Source: Deinandra increscens subsp. villosa (taxonomy: Eukaryota > Streptophyta > Magnoliopsida > Asterales > Asteraceae). From it: 64,000 bases of DNA. Below, in pieces: positions 1 through 9,645 of the stretch (the first letter of the stretch is position 1; every line of letters starts with the position of its first letter). The notes under the pieces were generated by a model. It was not told the DNA's origin. It made no database searches and saw only the letters and a list, made by a program, of their open reading frames with translations. A program made the translations under genes and the position numbers. The DNA lies in contig JBCNJP010000023.1 of NCBI GenBank assembly GCA_039602395.1, forward strand, positions 96,736,030 through 96,800,029, given 5' to 3'.

Positions 1-293
1 AAGAGAGAGTAAGAATAAGTGAAATGAACTCATACAAAAAAGCTAGCTTTCATCTTTTTCTCCCAAAACACACCCTACTTTTCTACGATACGTTCTTCTC
101 CCAATCCATCAAAATTGCAGTCCAATCATAGCAAAACCCTACAAAAACAGAGTAAACCACCCAAATGCAATCCAAATCACATCTCAATTTCTCCTAATTG
201 GCAAAATGATGATAAGAAAGCCCCGATCAGTATTGGATTGATTATATATTAGTTAAAAAGTATCAAATGAGAATATAACGCATTCACCTGAAT

Positions 294-578
294 ATTTCCA
301 GACCCCTAATTCTCCGGCCCCTCTTTCCCTTTCCGAACTTCAGTAACAGAGCTTGATGAAGTCGACATAAAACTTCTCGGAGATACCAACACACTCGGAG
401 CTAAAACCCTGTTCGTAAAAAGCGTCCTCGCTCCCAAATTTGACCTAGAAACAAAATTACAACAAATGCATAATGAAGAAAGAAACATAAAAAACTTACC
501 ATGACGATCGAGAGAAATAAACAACTGAAATGCGAAGAAACAAACTACCGGCAAGAAGAATCGCCGAGAAGACTGCAT
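294..578 (-). CDS. Possible first exons of an unrecognised minus-strand gene
   Basis: On the minus strand an ATG at 576-578 opens a short hydrophobic, arginine-containing leader. A good splice donor (ATG-GTAAGT) follows near 497. A second candidate exon ends near 294 with CAG-GTGAATG and would continue off the left edge. It reads a serine-rich stretch (FMSTSSSSVTEVRKGKEGP) and then meets a stop in that frame, so either the frame used is different or the gene is broken. The leader composition would suit an organelle-targeted protein, but I do not recognise the family. Treat this as a tentative 5' gene end. Confidence 0.25.
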
Positions 579-738
579 AGATCTGTGAATCCTCTTTGGT
601 TCATCGGTTCAACTTACCATGACGATCGAGAGAAATAAACAATTAAACAATTGAAATGCGAAGAAACAAACTACCGGCAAGAAGAATCGCCGAGAAGAAT
701 GCATAGATCTGTGAATCCTCTATGGTTCCTCGGTTCAG
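493..738. repeat. Tandem duplication of about 118 bp
   Basis: The segment starting AACTTACCATGACGATCGAG occurs at 493-610 and again at 611-738. The second copy carries an insertion of about 9 bp and a few substitutions. It duplicates the presumed leader exon and splice donor of the minus-strand gene candidate. Confidence 0.85.
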
Positions 739-839
739 AGAGAGAGGGGGTAAAGTAAAAGAGAAGGTGAGAGAAATCAGTTGACTGGATGGATTCAAAG
801 AAAAAAATGTAAAAAGGTTTAGATGAGTTGTATCCAAAA

Positions 840-1299
840 AGTTTGAAGATTGTACTATAAGCTATGAAAGTTGTATCATATGTTTTAGAAATGGTACAAT
901 TTGGTTGTCATTTGTATATAAGGTATAATACAATGCTAGGCAAGAGTGACAAAAAAATTCTTTTATTTGTCATGCTACGCAATTACAACATTTCTATTTA
1001 AAGAAAAACACATACTCTAATTTTATTTTTCTATGCGATAATTTTGTGATTTTGAAAAAATAATTTTCAGATTATTCCAGCTAAAAGTGTGATGCAAATC
1101 AGCAAATGTGATAAACATAGTTTTAATTATTTTTGGGACCCTTTTGCGACGCACAACTTTTTCTATTAAATATTGTAAAAAATCAATAATTTTTAATTTT
1201 TTCTGCTAAAAAATACTGAAAAACTCTATAAAACCTAATTTAACCATAAATTCTAGAAATCAAGTCAACTACAAATACAAAAAACTACAAATCATCTAA
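840..1299. other. AT-rich intergenic DNA
   Basis: No coding region, RNA gene or clear repeat is visible between the duplicated leader segment and the CACTA-type MITE. Confidence 0.6.
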
Positions 1300-1515
1300 C
1301 ACTACAAGAAATGACACATTAGGGATGATTTGATGGGTATCATTCTTGACGACTTGTTGTCGCAAATAGTCATCGCCAAACAGTCGTCGCACTAGCGTAG
1401 TCGCATTTGCTCTGAAAAATCGCTGCCATTGCTCTCGTCGCTATAGTTTAGACAATAGAGACGAGATTTGTCTTCTCAAATGCCCTCGTCACAATTGACA
1501 TCATTTCTTCTAGTG
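1300..1515. mobile_element. CACTA (CMC/EnSpm) type MITE, 216 bp
   Basis: The element begins CACTACAAGAAATGA at 1300 and ends TCATTTCTTCTAGTG at 1515, an almost perfect terminal inverted repeat with the CACTA signature. The 3-bp direct repeat TAA flanks both sides (1297-1299 and 1516-1518), as expected for CACTA insertions. The interior is rich in GTCGTCGC-like subterminal motifs and has no coding capacity, so it is a non-autonomous deletion derivative or MITE. Confidence 0.9.
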
Positions 1516-2030
1516 TAACAATTCAACCATCTTTATAAAATTAAGTATACATTACAAATCTTACTAAGCCAGTCATTTATAAACTCTTCAAAACGTTTTT
1601 GTTTTTCTCTTTGTTGTTGTATTTCCGTCTTTTGTCGTTCCATCTCTAACTTTTGTTGTTCATGTTGTCTCATTTAATCCTTTTATATTCTTTCATCCTC
1701 CATTTGAACTTCCAAATTACGAATCTAAAAACTTGTTAAAACATATATTATAATTAGTATATTAAACACATATGATAATAACAACAACGTGTACGTTTTC
1801 TTGGGACAGTCGTTACTTAACAAATGAATCTACAATCCCACAAGATGAGTACGGTGTCCCAGTTATAGAGAAGGAAAATATCGATTGAAATCACAAATTC
1901 TCATTAGCAACCTCTACCATATATAATGGTAATTTACAACAAGGGATGAGCAATTACAGGAGTAAACATAGGACTTAACTAAGGAAATATTGACCACCTA
2001 TATTAAGATAATATACAAGAAATATATTCT
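1516..2030. other. Intergenic DNA
   Basis: AT-rich sequence with no supported gene. A low-complexity TTGTTGTT/TTTTGTCG stretch lies around 1600-1690. Confidence 0.5.
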
Positions 2031-2120
2031 AATAATAATTAAATCACGTGTGAAGTGTTGGTGTTAATACCAGTCAATAATAATTAAATCACGTGTGAAG
2101 TGTTGGTGTTAATACCAGTC
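2031..2120. repeat. Exact 45-bp tandem duplication
   Basis: The 45-bp unit starting AATAATAATTAAATCACGTG is present at 2031-2075 and again, apparently identical, at 2076-2120. Each unit contains an ACGTG core (CACGTGTG). The perfect identity points to a recent event. Confidence 0.9.
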
Positions 2121-2319
2121 ACCAGAAAATTGATATCGGAAGACTAGTGCTAGCGTCACCCTAGAGCCAGAGATTTGACCGGCATGAGATTTGGCCAGCG
2201 TCCGTGGTGAAACCTGAGGAAGAACGCTGAGTAGCTCCTCCTCCTTTTCACTAGAGAAACTCAATTCATTTGGGATAACCGTGAATGATTTATAACAGAA
2301 ATTGAGAAACATTCACGGT

Positions 2320-3480
2320 ACGACTCAATTTCTATGTTGGTTGGGCTCAATGGATGTCCGGTTATTGGATTAATCGGATTTGATCACGGGTTATTCGGTC
2401 GAGGTTCTATAGCCAACTCGTCAAGTAATATTAGAAGTGGTTTTTAAGTTATTTAGTTTTTGCATTAATAAAAAAGTCCATCATGACTAATTCTTCTAAA
2501 AGTGGACGTTGAGGGTGAACGTTGGGAAAGGGTTTCTTCATCTATAATGGGGTTTTCTCCAATGATGGTTTTCAAATCCACTTGAAAAATAAAGATGATA
2601 GGATGAGCCAGTGACATCTCATTATACATCAATTGCCATAAAAAAAATCAATAGTTGTTGATATCTTGAGTCATCAAATAAATTGAATCCAAAATAAGAG
2701 GTTTTGGGTTCAAGTCACACTTGTAATAAAAAGAATAAAAAATGGGGATTACAAGTTGGGTCAGGGGTTTTTCTCACCAGTAGTGAGTTTTCTCCTGATG
2801 TGGATTGAAGATGATCGAATGAGTGATGTAATGTCCCCGTCAGTGATCCAAATTTATGGGTAAAAAAAAAAAAATTGGCTACACCTATATCACAACCCCT
2901 TAGTTTGCCCCGTCGGAGCTGCCGTCATCAGTTTAACCGCCCCCTCACTCGATTAGCTCCCACCATATATATATACTACTCGAGCCTTTTGTATGTTTTT
3001 TGTTACTTTTCCGGCGAGTGACAACCTAGCCCCGTCGCTTAATTTTCTATCTCCAGATGTGACAAGCTATTATCTTGATCGCCGCCCTACACAACAGAAA
3101 AGAATTATTCACCCAAAGTTGAGATTTTGGTTGGTGAATCATCATCTCAGCTGAGTCAACTCGTCAATCTTGCTATACCTGCAGAATTACGGACGATTTT
3201 GTTGCTGTTTCTCAAAGGTGGATTTCCCTTCCGATTAATCATCTCAATTGCATCGGATTTAAGCTAGGTATTCAATCTCACAGATTCTAAGCCCCACCTC
3301 CTCCAAGCTTATGTTTGAAGCTCTGGCTTAATTTGTGAGTTCTAATTTTCAACCCTTTTAGCTAATTTGATCCCAAGTACATACATAGCTTACAGTTTTC
3401 GTTCTCATTTGGATCTTTTTCATTTTTTGTTAAAGAAAGGATGTGCTTATGAACGGTGATAAGGAGGTCACATTCATTTA
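2320..3480. other. 5' flank and probable 5' UTR region of pseudokinase copy 1
   Basis: There is no open gene here. The stretch from about 2960 (TATATATATACTACTCG) to 3480 is pyrimidine-rich and looks like core promoter, leader and perhaps a 5' UTR intron. The exact transcription start and splice sites cannot be fixed from sequence alone. Confidence 0.4.
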
Positions 3481-3508
3481 ACCATTGTTTCCTTCCTACA
3501 AAGACATA

Positions 3509-4756
3509 ATGTCATCACACCAAGAGTTTGCTGCCTTAAAGCGCCCATTACACGAGATTGTTAAGGCAACTAACAACTTTGCTAACAAAAATCTCATAGG
3601 CCTAGGGGGATTTGGCAAGGTTTATAAAGGATACATTTGGGTGGCTGGAAAGCTAACTGATATCGCTGCAAGGAGGTTGCATTATGATTATGGTCAAGGC
3701 GACCTTGAGTTTTGGAACGAGATTTCTATGCTTGCAAGTCTCAAGGACAAACATGACAATCTGGTTTCTTTTATTGGGTTCTGTGACGAAGGAGGCGAGA
3801 AAATCATCATAAACAAGCATGAGGTCAACGGAAGTCTTGACAAGTATCTAGGTAGCCCGAATCTTACATGGATGCGAAGATTGCAGATATGTGTTGATGT
3901 TGCGCGTGCTTTGAATTACATCTGTCATGGTCATAAATCTAGGGTGATACATCGGAACATCAAAAGTTCCAAAATTTTACTGGACGAAAAGTGGAAACCT
4001 AAGTTATCAGGCTTTGAACATTCGACGACGCCTAGAAGAGCTCTAAGGGACGGTCAAATTATTGGCACGGTAGGTTATGTAGATCCGACATATGTAATGA
4101 CTGTGTCTGTGACCCAGAAGTCGGATGTTTACTCGTTTGGAGTTGTGTTGTTTGAAATCCTATGTGGGAGGAGAGCATTCATTCCTGACAAGAGAGAGCC
4201 TCATGCACCTCAATATATCACTAAACAAGTTCACTCGATTGGGGGGTCATACGGCACAGAGTTGATGACCTCGAGTGGTGAGGGGCACACACCCAGTCTC
4301 GCCGTTGACCCACCCCTACCTGATGTCGACGCATCAGTACTCCCCAGAAAATCTTGCTCTTTGAAGAAAGAACGTTTCATACAACAACCTGTATATACCA
4401 TGAAAAGACTTGATCAGTACTTGCATAGTCCGAACGAGGAGTTATTAGCTGATATTGCAAAATCCCATTATGATGAGGGAAACCTGGATGATATAGTCGA
4501 TCCTGCTTTACGAAAACAAATGGACCCAAAATCATTTAAACTCTTCTCAGAAACAGCATATAACTGCTTGAACGAAAATCGAGTACAACGTCCCGACATA
4601 GATCAGATTCTCACAAGTCTTAAGAAAGCTTTAAAACTTCAGATGAGACATAAAGATCCTGTAAGATCAACAGTCCTTTATTTTTCTTTTCTAATCTCTA
4701 TCATTTTCATTATCTTAATAAATATGTGTTTATTAAACTCATGCGATGGATTTTAA
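3509..4756 (+). CDS. Receptor-like cytoplasmic pseudokinase, copy 1
   Basis: A 415-aa open frame. I chose the ATG at 3509 because the frame 5' of it has no other ATG. Residues 1-235 are the N-lobe and most of the C-lobe of a plant receptor-like kinase domain (CrRLK1L/FERONIA-like consensus, with GFCDEG, NGSLDKYL and SDVYSFGVVLFE). The glycine loop GLGGFG (31-36) and the alpha-C Glu are kept. The catalytic residues are not: the beta-3 Lys is Arg (IAARRL, 55), HRD is HRN (148-150), the catalytic-loop Asn is Lys (155), and DFG is GFE (168-170). It is therefore predicted to be catalytically dead. An unconserved linker (about 240-310) is followed by the last C-lobe helices (TMKRLDQYL to KKALKLQ). 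The C-terminus is hydrophobic (VLYFSFLISIIFIILI), either a membrane tail or read-through of an intron, because GTAAGA follows the codons for KDP. It is paralogous to 14325-15911. Confidence 0.85.
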   Translation: MSSHQEFAALKRPLHEIVKATNNFANKNLIGLGGFGKVYKGYIWVAGKLTDIAARRLHYDYGQGDLEFWNEISMLASLKDKHDNLVSFIGFCDEGGEKIIINKHEVNGSLDKYLGSPNLTWMRRLQICVDVARALNYICHGHKSRVIHRNIKSSKILLDEKWKPKLSGFEHSTTPRRALRDGQIIGTVGYVDPTYVMTVSVTQKSDVYSFGVVLFEILCGRRAFIPDKREPHAPQYITKQVHSIGGSYGTELMTSSGEGHTPSLAVDPPLPDVDASVLPRKSCSLKKERFIQQPVYTMKRLDQYLHSPNEELLADIAKSHYDEGNLDDIVDPALRKQMDPKSFKLFSETAYNCLNENRVQRPDIDQILTSLKKALKLQMRHKDPVRSTVLYFSFLISIIFIILINMCLLNSCDGF

Positions 4757-5092
4757 GGGAGGTAGGTAACTTCTTTTTAAAATCATATAAAGAAAACAGA
4801 TTTTGGTGATTAATTAAGTTCAACATAAACTAATTGGTAAACATCTTCATGCTTCCAACTTTTTGTGAACTAGAAACTAAGTGAATTGGTAAAGTAGATC
4901 ATTTCATGCCTCTTGTTACTTTTTTTGAATAGATAACACAAACCGTGTAAAATTTACTCTTAAATCTACCTAATGCACACTTTGTAAGACTTGAACGTTG
5001 AACCTAGACCACTTAGATGAAAATAAATACCCGGTCTCACTAGATTAGGAGGTCATCAACACCTCTTGGTAATTAAATTCATGACTTGATAT
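4757..5092 (+). repeat. Segmental duplication flank (partner 15981-16250)
   Basis: Sequence downstream of pseudokinase copy 1, from GGGAGGTAGGTAACTTC onward, matches the sequence downstream of copy 2 from 15981. The match resumes at about 7283-7480 (partner 16318-16515), so the duplicated block was about 0.5 to 0.7 kb of 3' flank plus the gene. The copy-1 flank has since been split by the elements at 5101-7247. Confidence 0.8.
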
Positions 5093-5847
5093 ACATTAAG
5101 CTATGCAGTTAATACGGCCGATATCCCACCGGGATATCGGTGGGATATCGGTTATCGGACCTCTGCAAAAATACGGTGAAAAATATGGTCCAAAAATACG
5201 GTACCGATAATATCGGCCGAATCAGCCGATATATCGCCGTATTTTGAACCAAAAATTCGGTGATATTTCAGAAAAATACGGTATGTCGAATTTTCTTCTC
5301 TTTTTTTGACCAAATAGTCAAAATATTACACATTTTCAAGCCTCTGTACGGTGATATTATGTTAATTCGGTGTTACCAGAATAGAAAAATTCAATGATGA
5401 TATATTAAGGGTTAAAAAATAATAATCCAAAAAACGAGTCTCGCACGGATATGTGTTTTTGAGCTGCATTCGTGTCCGCAGGTCGTGCGAGCACGAGTTT
5501 GATTCTTTGAGCCAAACTCCCAATTTCTGCACCCCCCCGCGCGAGGGTAGTAGCCGGAGTAAAACATAGCACAAGATTTAAATCTTTCTTGGATGATTAC
5601 ACATTTAAACCATACATTGTTTTGTCTACCTACCAATGTGGGATATGTGTAACCTTTTGAGATTAACATCTCATTGACACACACACACTTTTCCAACTAT
5701 ATATATATATATATAATTTTAATTTATATAACTATATATTAAAATGATCGATATCCCACCGATATTTCACCGAGATAACCGATATATCGTATATCGGTCC
5801 TCGACCGTATTCTGAATTTTTACCGTATTAACTGCATAGACATTAAG
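5093..5847. mobile_element. hAT-like non-autonomous transposon with 8-bp TSD
   Basis: A perfect 17-bp terminal inverted repeat, CTATGCAGTTAATACGG (5101-5117) and its complement (5823-5839), bounds a 739-bp element. The 8-bp direct repeat ACATTAAG flanks it on both sides (5093-5100, 5840-5847). Subterminal regions are packed with palindromic CGATATCCCACCG and GATATCGG motifs. There is no transposase frame. The 8-bp target duplication fits the hAT superfamily. The paralogous flank at 16240-16280 retains the uninterrupted target (GCATCAAG), which confirms the ends. Confidence 0.88.
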
Positions 5848-5920
5848 TAAACAATACAACCTCAAATTTTGATGCATATCTTTAGTTCTTCCCTAAATGA
5901 TTGTGATATATATATATATA

Positions 5921-6361
5921 GGGTTGGGGTATTTTGGAACCCACTTTGAGTTGGAGAATCGTTGGAACCCGGTCAAAAACGCGGTTAAAAAAATGTTTTT
6001 TTCTCTTAATTTTTTTATGGTGGTTCTTTATGTTATAAACTACTCTTAAATGAAAAAAAATCAAAAAACCGCCTACTAGATTTTTTTTACTTTTTGATTT
6101 TTTTAAAAAAAATATCAAAAATGTCTAGGTTACACATGTAACTTTTGCGTAACTTCAAATATATGCATAAAAGTTACAGATGTAACTTTTTTCGTAACTG
6201 AAAATCTACTAGGCGTTTTTTTGATTTTTTTTCATTTAAGGGTAGTTTACAACATAAAGAACCACCATAAAAAAATTCAGAAAAAAAAACATTTTTTTTA
6301 CCGCGTTTTTGACCGGGTTCCAACGATTCTCCAACTCAAGGTGGGTTCCAATTTATCTTTT

Positions 6362-6364
<3 letters not shown>
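5921..6364. mobile_element. Fold-back MITE, near-perfect hairpin of 444 bp
   Basis: The left arm (GGGTTGGGGTATTTTGGAAC onward) and right arm (ending before CCCTATATA at 6364) are reverse complements almost to the centre (about 6120-6175). They share segments such as TTGGAGAATCGTTGGAACCC and GGTCAAAAACGCGG. The element lies inside a TA microsatellite, so its target duplication is probably TA. There is no coding capacity; translated frames here are artefacts. Confidence 0.85.

Positions 6365-6412
<48 letters not shown>
6365..6412. repeat. (TA)n microsatellite
   Basis: An uninterrupted TA dinucleotide run separates two fold-back elements. Further TA tracts lie at 6592-6675, 6856-6900 and 7248-7264, each between or beside elements of the same cluster. 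Confidence 0.95.
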
Positions 6413-6416
<4 letters not shown>

Positions 6417-6588
6417 TAGGTTCAAATGAGAACTTTTTCTTTTGAGAACTTTTGAGAACCAATTTGGGCCACTAATTTTCAAGGGGGGAGCATTCAAATT
6501 CATGGGGGGGTTTTCCATATATATAAACTAGTGGCTAAGATTAGTTCTTTTTAGTTCTCAAACCCAATTGATTCTCAAATGATCCTCT

Positions 6589-6591
<3 letters not shown>
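6413..6591 (+). mobile_element. TA-flanked MITE copy A (179 bp)
   Basis: The element runs from GGGTTAGGTTCAAATGAGAA to TCAAATGATCCTCTCCC. The imperfect terminal inverted repeat is GGGTTAGGTTCAAATGAGAA against GGGAGAGGATCATTTGAGAA. It is flanked on both sides by (TA)n. Three further copies follow in alternating orientation. Confidence 0.85.
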
Positions 6592-6675
<84 letters not shown>

Positions 6676-6678
<3 letters not shown>

Positions 6679-6851
6679 AGAGGATCATTTGAGAATCAAT
6701 TGGGTTTGAGAACTAAAAAGAACTAATTTGAGCCACAAGTGTATTTACATGTATCCCCCCTCCCATGAATTGTAGTGGTTCCCCCCTGAAATGTGTGGTT
6801 GAGATTTAGTTCTCAAAAGTTCTCAAAATATAAAGTTCTCATTTGAACCTA

Positions 6852-6855
<4 letters not shown>
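6676..6855 (-). mobile_element. TA-flanked MITE copy B, inverted (180 bp)
   Basis: Same family as the element at 6413, in reverse orientation (GGGAGAGGATC at the left end, CCTAACCC at the right), separated from it by about 84 bp of TA repeat. Interior C-rich runs correspond to the G-rich runs of copy A. Confidence 0.85.
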
Positions 6856-6900
<45 letters not shown>

Positions 6901-6902
<2 letters not shown>

Positions 6903-7064
6903 GAGAGGATCATTTGAGAACTAATTGGTTGAGAGAACTTTTGAGAACCATTTTAAGCCACTAGTTATATTTACATATACCCCCCTCCCATGAATTGTAG
7001 TGATCCCCAACTAAAATTAGTGGTGGAGATTTAGTTCTCAAAAGTTCTCAAAACAAAAAGTTCT
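6901..7064 (-). mobile_element. TA-flanked MITE copy C, truncated
   Basis: Reverse-orientation copy starting GGGAGAGGATC. It stops at AAAGTTCT, lacking the terminal CATTTGAACCTAACCC. It is immediately followed by a forward copy, so the two form a long palindrome centred near 7065. Confidence 0.85.
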
Positions 7065-7067
7065 ATA

Positions 7068-7247
7068 GGGTTAGGTTCAAATGAGAACTTTTTGTTTTGA
7101 GAACTTTTGAGAACTAAATCTCCACCACTAATTTTAGCTGGGGATCACTACAATTCATGGGAGGGGGGTATATGTAAATATAACTAGTGGCTTAAAATGG
7201 TTCTCAAAAGTTCTCTCAACCAATTAGTTCTCAAATGATCCTCTCCC
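7068..7247 (+). mobile_element. TA-flanked MITE copy D (180 bp)
   Basis: Forward copy from GGGTTAGGTTC to CCTCTCCC, followed by (TA)n. Its sequence is almost exactly the reverse complement of copy C, so the pair could fold into a stem of about 160 bp. Confidence 0.85.
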
Positions 7248-7282
7248 TATATATATATATATATTGTTTTGTTTTCCTAAGC

Positions 7283-7480
7283 AACAAATGAGTATGATAA
7301 TTGACCACTCTAACTTTAGACACCTATAGGGATTAGAATCATCCATAAATATTCTTTAGAGGGCGTTAGGTAATTAGTAGTGGATCATTACTCATTAGTG
7401 TAGGTTTACCATACACAAGCTAAGATCACAGTTTAACTTAAGAGGATGACTATACAACATGTAAGAAGAATGATGAACAG
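7283..7480 (+). repeat. Continuation of segmental duplication (partner 16318-16515)
   Basis: From AACAAATGAGTATGATAA to ATGACTATACAACATGTAA this stretch matches the flank of pseudokinase copy 2 with scattered substitutions and small indels. It shows that the elements between 5101 and 7247 inserted after the duplication. Confidence 0.8.
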
Positions 7481-7600
7481 ATTATATATATATATTCTTG
7501 CACACAAACTTAGACCGGTTGATCACCTTAGTCAAGTCATGTCTAATCGATAGGAATCATAAAATCGGACATTACAAGTAAAAATGTTTGGTGGATATAG

Positions 7601-8006
7601 GACGTGTTTGGTATTAGGCCATACCCTACTCGATTAACCGAAACATACATATCTGTTTACCCAAATCATAAACATGATTTCGTAAACATTTTTTTTATTT
7701 TGTTGTTCTTGGGTAATAGAGTAATTAACTAGTATAACTAACTTTTAGTTTTTGAATTTTTTTAGTTTCCTCGGGTAATAAAATTATTTCAAAATAGAAC
7801 ACTAAACAGTGTATATGGAAATCCCCACATGTAATGTTTAACAAACTAACGAGTACACTCTGTACCCACAGGTATACGCTACATCCAATAACCATACATG
7901 ACGGGTAATTACTAGATACATGACGGGTATAGTACCGCGTATGAGACATGATTTTACAATTGGGTATGAGATTGATATTACCAATACTCATTCCAAACAC
8001 GTTCCA
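7601..8006. mobile_element. Possible MITE of about 405 bp with terminal inverted repeats
   Basis: The left end GGACGTGTTTGGTATTAG and the right end (complement GGAACGTGTTTGGAATGAG) form an imperfect inverted repeat. Subterminal GGTATGAGATT / ATACCCTACT-like motifs are also inverted. I see no clean target-site duplication, so superfamily and exact ends remain open. Confidence 0.5.
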
Positions 8007-8359
8007 TCATCATCCTTTGTAATTAACCTAAACATCGAGGGTTAGTAGGGTATCGCATCCACTTTTGATTTTAGGTTTGACTACTTAGTGGCAAAACTAT
8101 ATGTGATAAAATAAATGTTTAACAAATCGCACAAACGGGACATCTAACACATATCTAGAGTATCTCTAGGATGGAATGACACAATCATTACAAACGCCTT
8201 TCAATTAGCAGTTTAGCACAATAATCAATAGCATAAGCATGATCATACTACAACCTCTAGTTGATGAGTATAGTTTTTCAAATAGTTTAATGAATTCATA
8301 ACAATAAAGTTGATTTGTTACACCCTCAAAGTTTGAAATAAGTATCTAACTATTAGATG

Positions 8360-8523
8360 GAAATAATCTATAGTGATTGACCAGCTTTGAACACAAATCA
8401 TAGGAAACTACACAACAAGAAATCTACTTCATGTCTATTATCTATGTAGAAATAATATATATTGATTGACCAACTTTGAACACGAATCATAGGAAATTGC
8501 ACAACAAGGAATCTACTTCACGT
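8360..8523. repeat. Diverged tandem repeat, period about 88 bp
   Basis: AAATAATCTATAGTGATTGAC... at about 8360-8432 recurs as AAATAATATATATTGATTGAC... at about 8448-8523. Both contain CTTTGAACAC and AATCATAGGAAA. No gene is visible in this stretch. Confidence 0.75.
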
Positions 8524-8857
8524 TGAGAGTGTACTGACACCAACAATAATTCATCTTGTGATTAATCTAACCTAAGAACGTCACAAGAATAGATTTTTTA
8601 GAATGGGACATCACGAGAATAGACACAAATTTATGTTGTATTAGTTCAATATAAAAGACAATTGATATAGATTGGAGCACAAGAACTTGAGTCTACACTT
8701 GAATTATAGGTGGTAAAATATGAGTTCATGGAGGTTCTATTTATAGATTACATTAAAGTCTCCTAACCAAACAATAATTCCTATTAGACCTCACTATAAG
8801 AAAAACTGTCTAAAAAACCTCTAGGTTTGTAAGTTAGCAACTTTTTACCCAAACTTA

Positions 8858-9116
8858 TGTTAGGGACCAGAATACTAATCACACACACATGAAAATAAGT
8901 AAACTGAACACGAGGATTTATAGTGGTTCGGTCGGTGTGACCTACGTCCACTTTGCTGCGACCAAGAGATTTTTATTTATTTAGTGCTCAAGGAATTACA
9001 AGATACATAAGATGTATTTATAGTACTAACTAGGTTAATCTAAATATGGCAATGAGACCACAATAGAATTTAGGCCATGATATAGGACCGGCTGAAACGT
9101 TAGCCTCTACCCAACA
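8858..9116 (-). mobile_element. Ty1/copia 3' LTR (259 bp)
   Basis: Read on the minus strand the segment starts TGTTGGGTAGAGG (from 9116) and ends CCCTAACA (at 8858), the canonical TG...CA ends with short inverted termini. Immediately upstream (9117-9128 on the plus strand) is a polypurine tract, AAGTGGGAGAAT on the minus strand, the usual copia primer site. It contains the GTGGTTCGGTCGGTGTGACC-type stretch common in plant copia LTRs. The matching 5' LTR was not found. Confidence 0.7.
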
Positions 9117-9128
9117 ATTCTCCCACTT

Positions 9129-9645
9129 GGAGGCTGTGACTTTTTTTTGAACAGAAAGAGAAATTTATATTAAAAACCTCCACTAGCAAGAAGCTAGAGG
9201 AGAAAATGATACATATTGGAAAGAAAAGATAAAAAATTACAACCAATACAAAGGGTCACGTTTCCATTAATTCCAATCTAGATCACTAAGCTTTGAACGG
9301 GATGATAGTCATAAGTAGGTTTCGGATTTGATCTCGTCCATCAGTCTTCTCGGATGGGTGTTACGACCCTCAAATTCTTTTCCATTTCTAGCTTTCCAAA
9401 GCTCCCAAACCGATGACGTGATAGCTCCCAAACCGATGCCGCGATGATTGCCTTGAGGGTTTTACTTTGACGAGTTTTAGGACCGATATTCGAGGTTTGA
9501 CAACAGGCTTGTTCGATGGATAATGGAGTAGAAATGAGGTTTTTAGTCCAGGTTGCTACAAGATCCCAAGTATGAGTGGCGAAGGCACATTCGAAAAGGA
9601 TATGGTTCGTTGATACTATGTTGGTAGAGCACCAGGAACAAGAAT
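9129..9645 (-). mobile_element. 5'-truncated LINE with zf-RVT domain
   Basis: The minus strand encodes a reverse-transcriptase-associated zinc-binding region (SCSWCSTNIVSTNHILFECA, then AFATHTWDLVATW) followed by SVWELWKARNGKEF, typical of plant LINE C-termini. It ends in an A-rich tail, seen as the T run at 9131-9138. Frames are short and carry stops. It sits inside the copia remnant between the RNase H region and the polypurine tract, so it inserted there later. Confidence 0.75.

Noticed and set aside
4670..4756. C-terminal hydrophobic stretch of the pseudokinases as a certain membrane anchor
   Set aside because: The DNA is T-rich and follows a possible GTAAGA donor in both copies, so it could be intron; I kept it only as an alternative.
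5100..5840. GATATC palindrome clusters as a protein-binding array or CRISPR-like repeat
   Set aside because: The spacing is irregular, there are no unique spacers, and the cluster is fully explained as the subterminal region of the hAT-like element.
6336..6518. Open frames rich in Ile-Tyr over the TA tracts
   Set aside because: They are translations of (TA)n microsatellite and MITE ends, not genes.
8791..8857. CACTATAAGAAAAACTG as a second CACTA end
   Set aside because: No matching inverted end or target duplication was found; the copia LTR starts at 8858, so at most it is a fragment.
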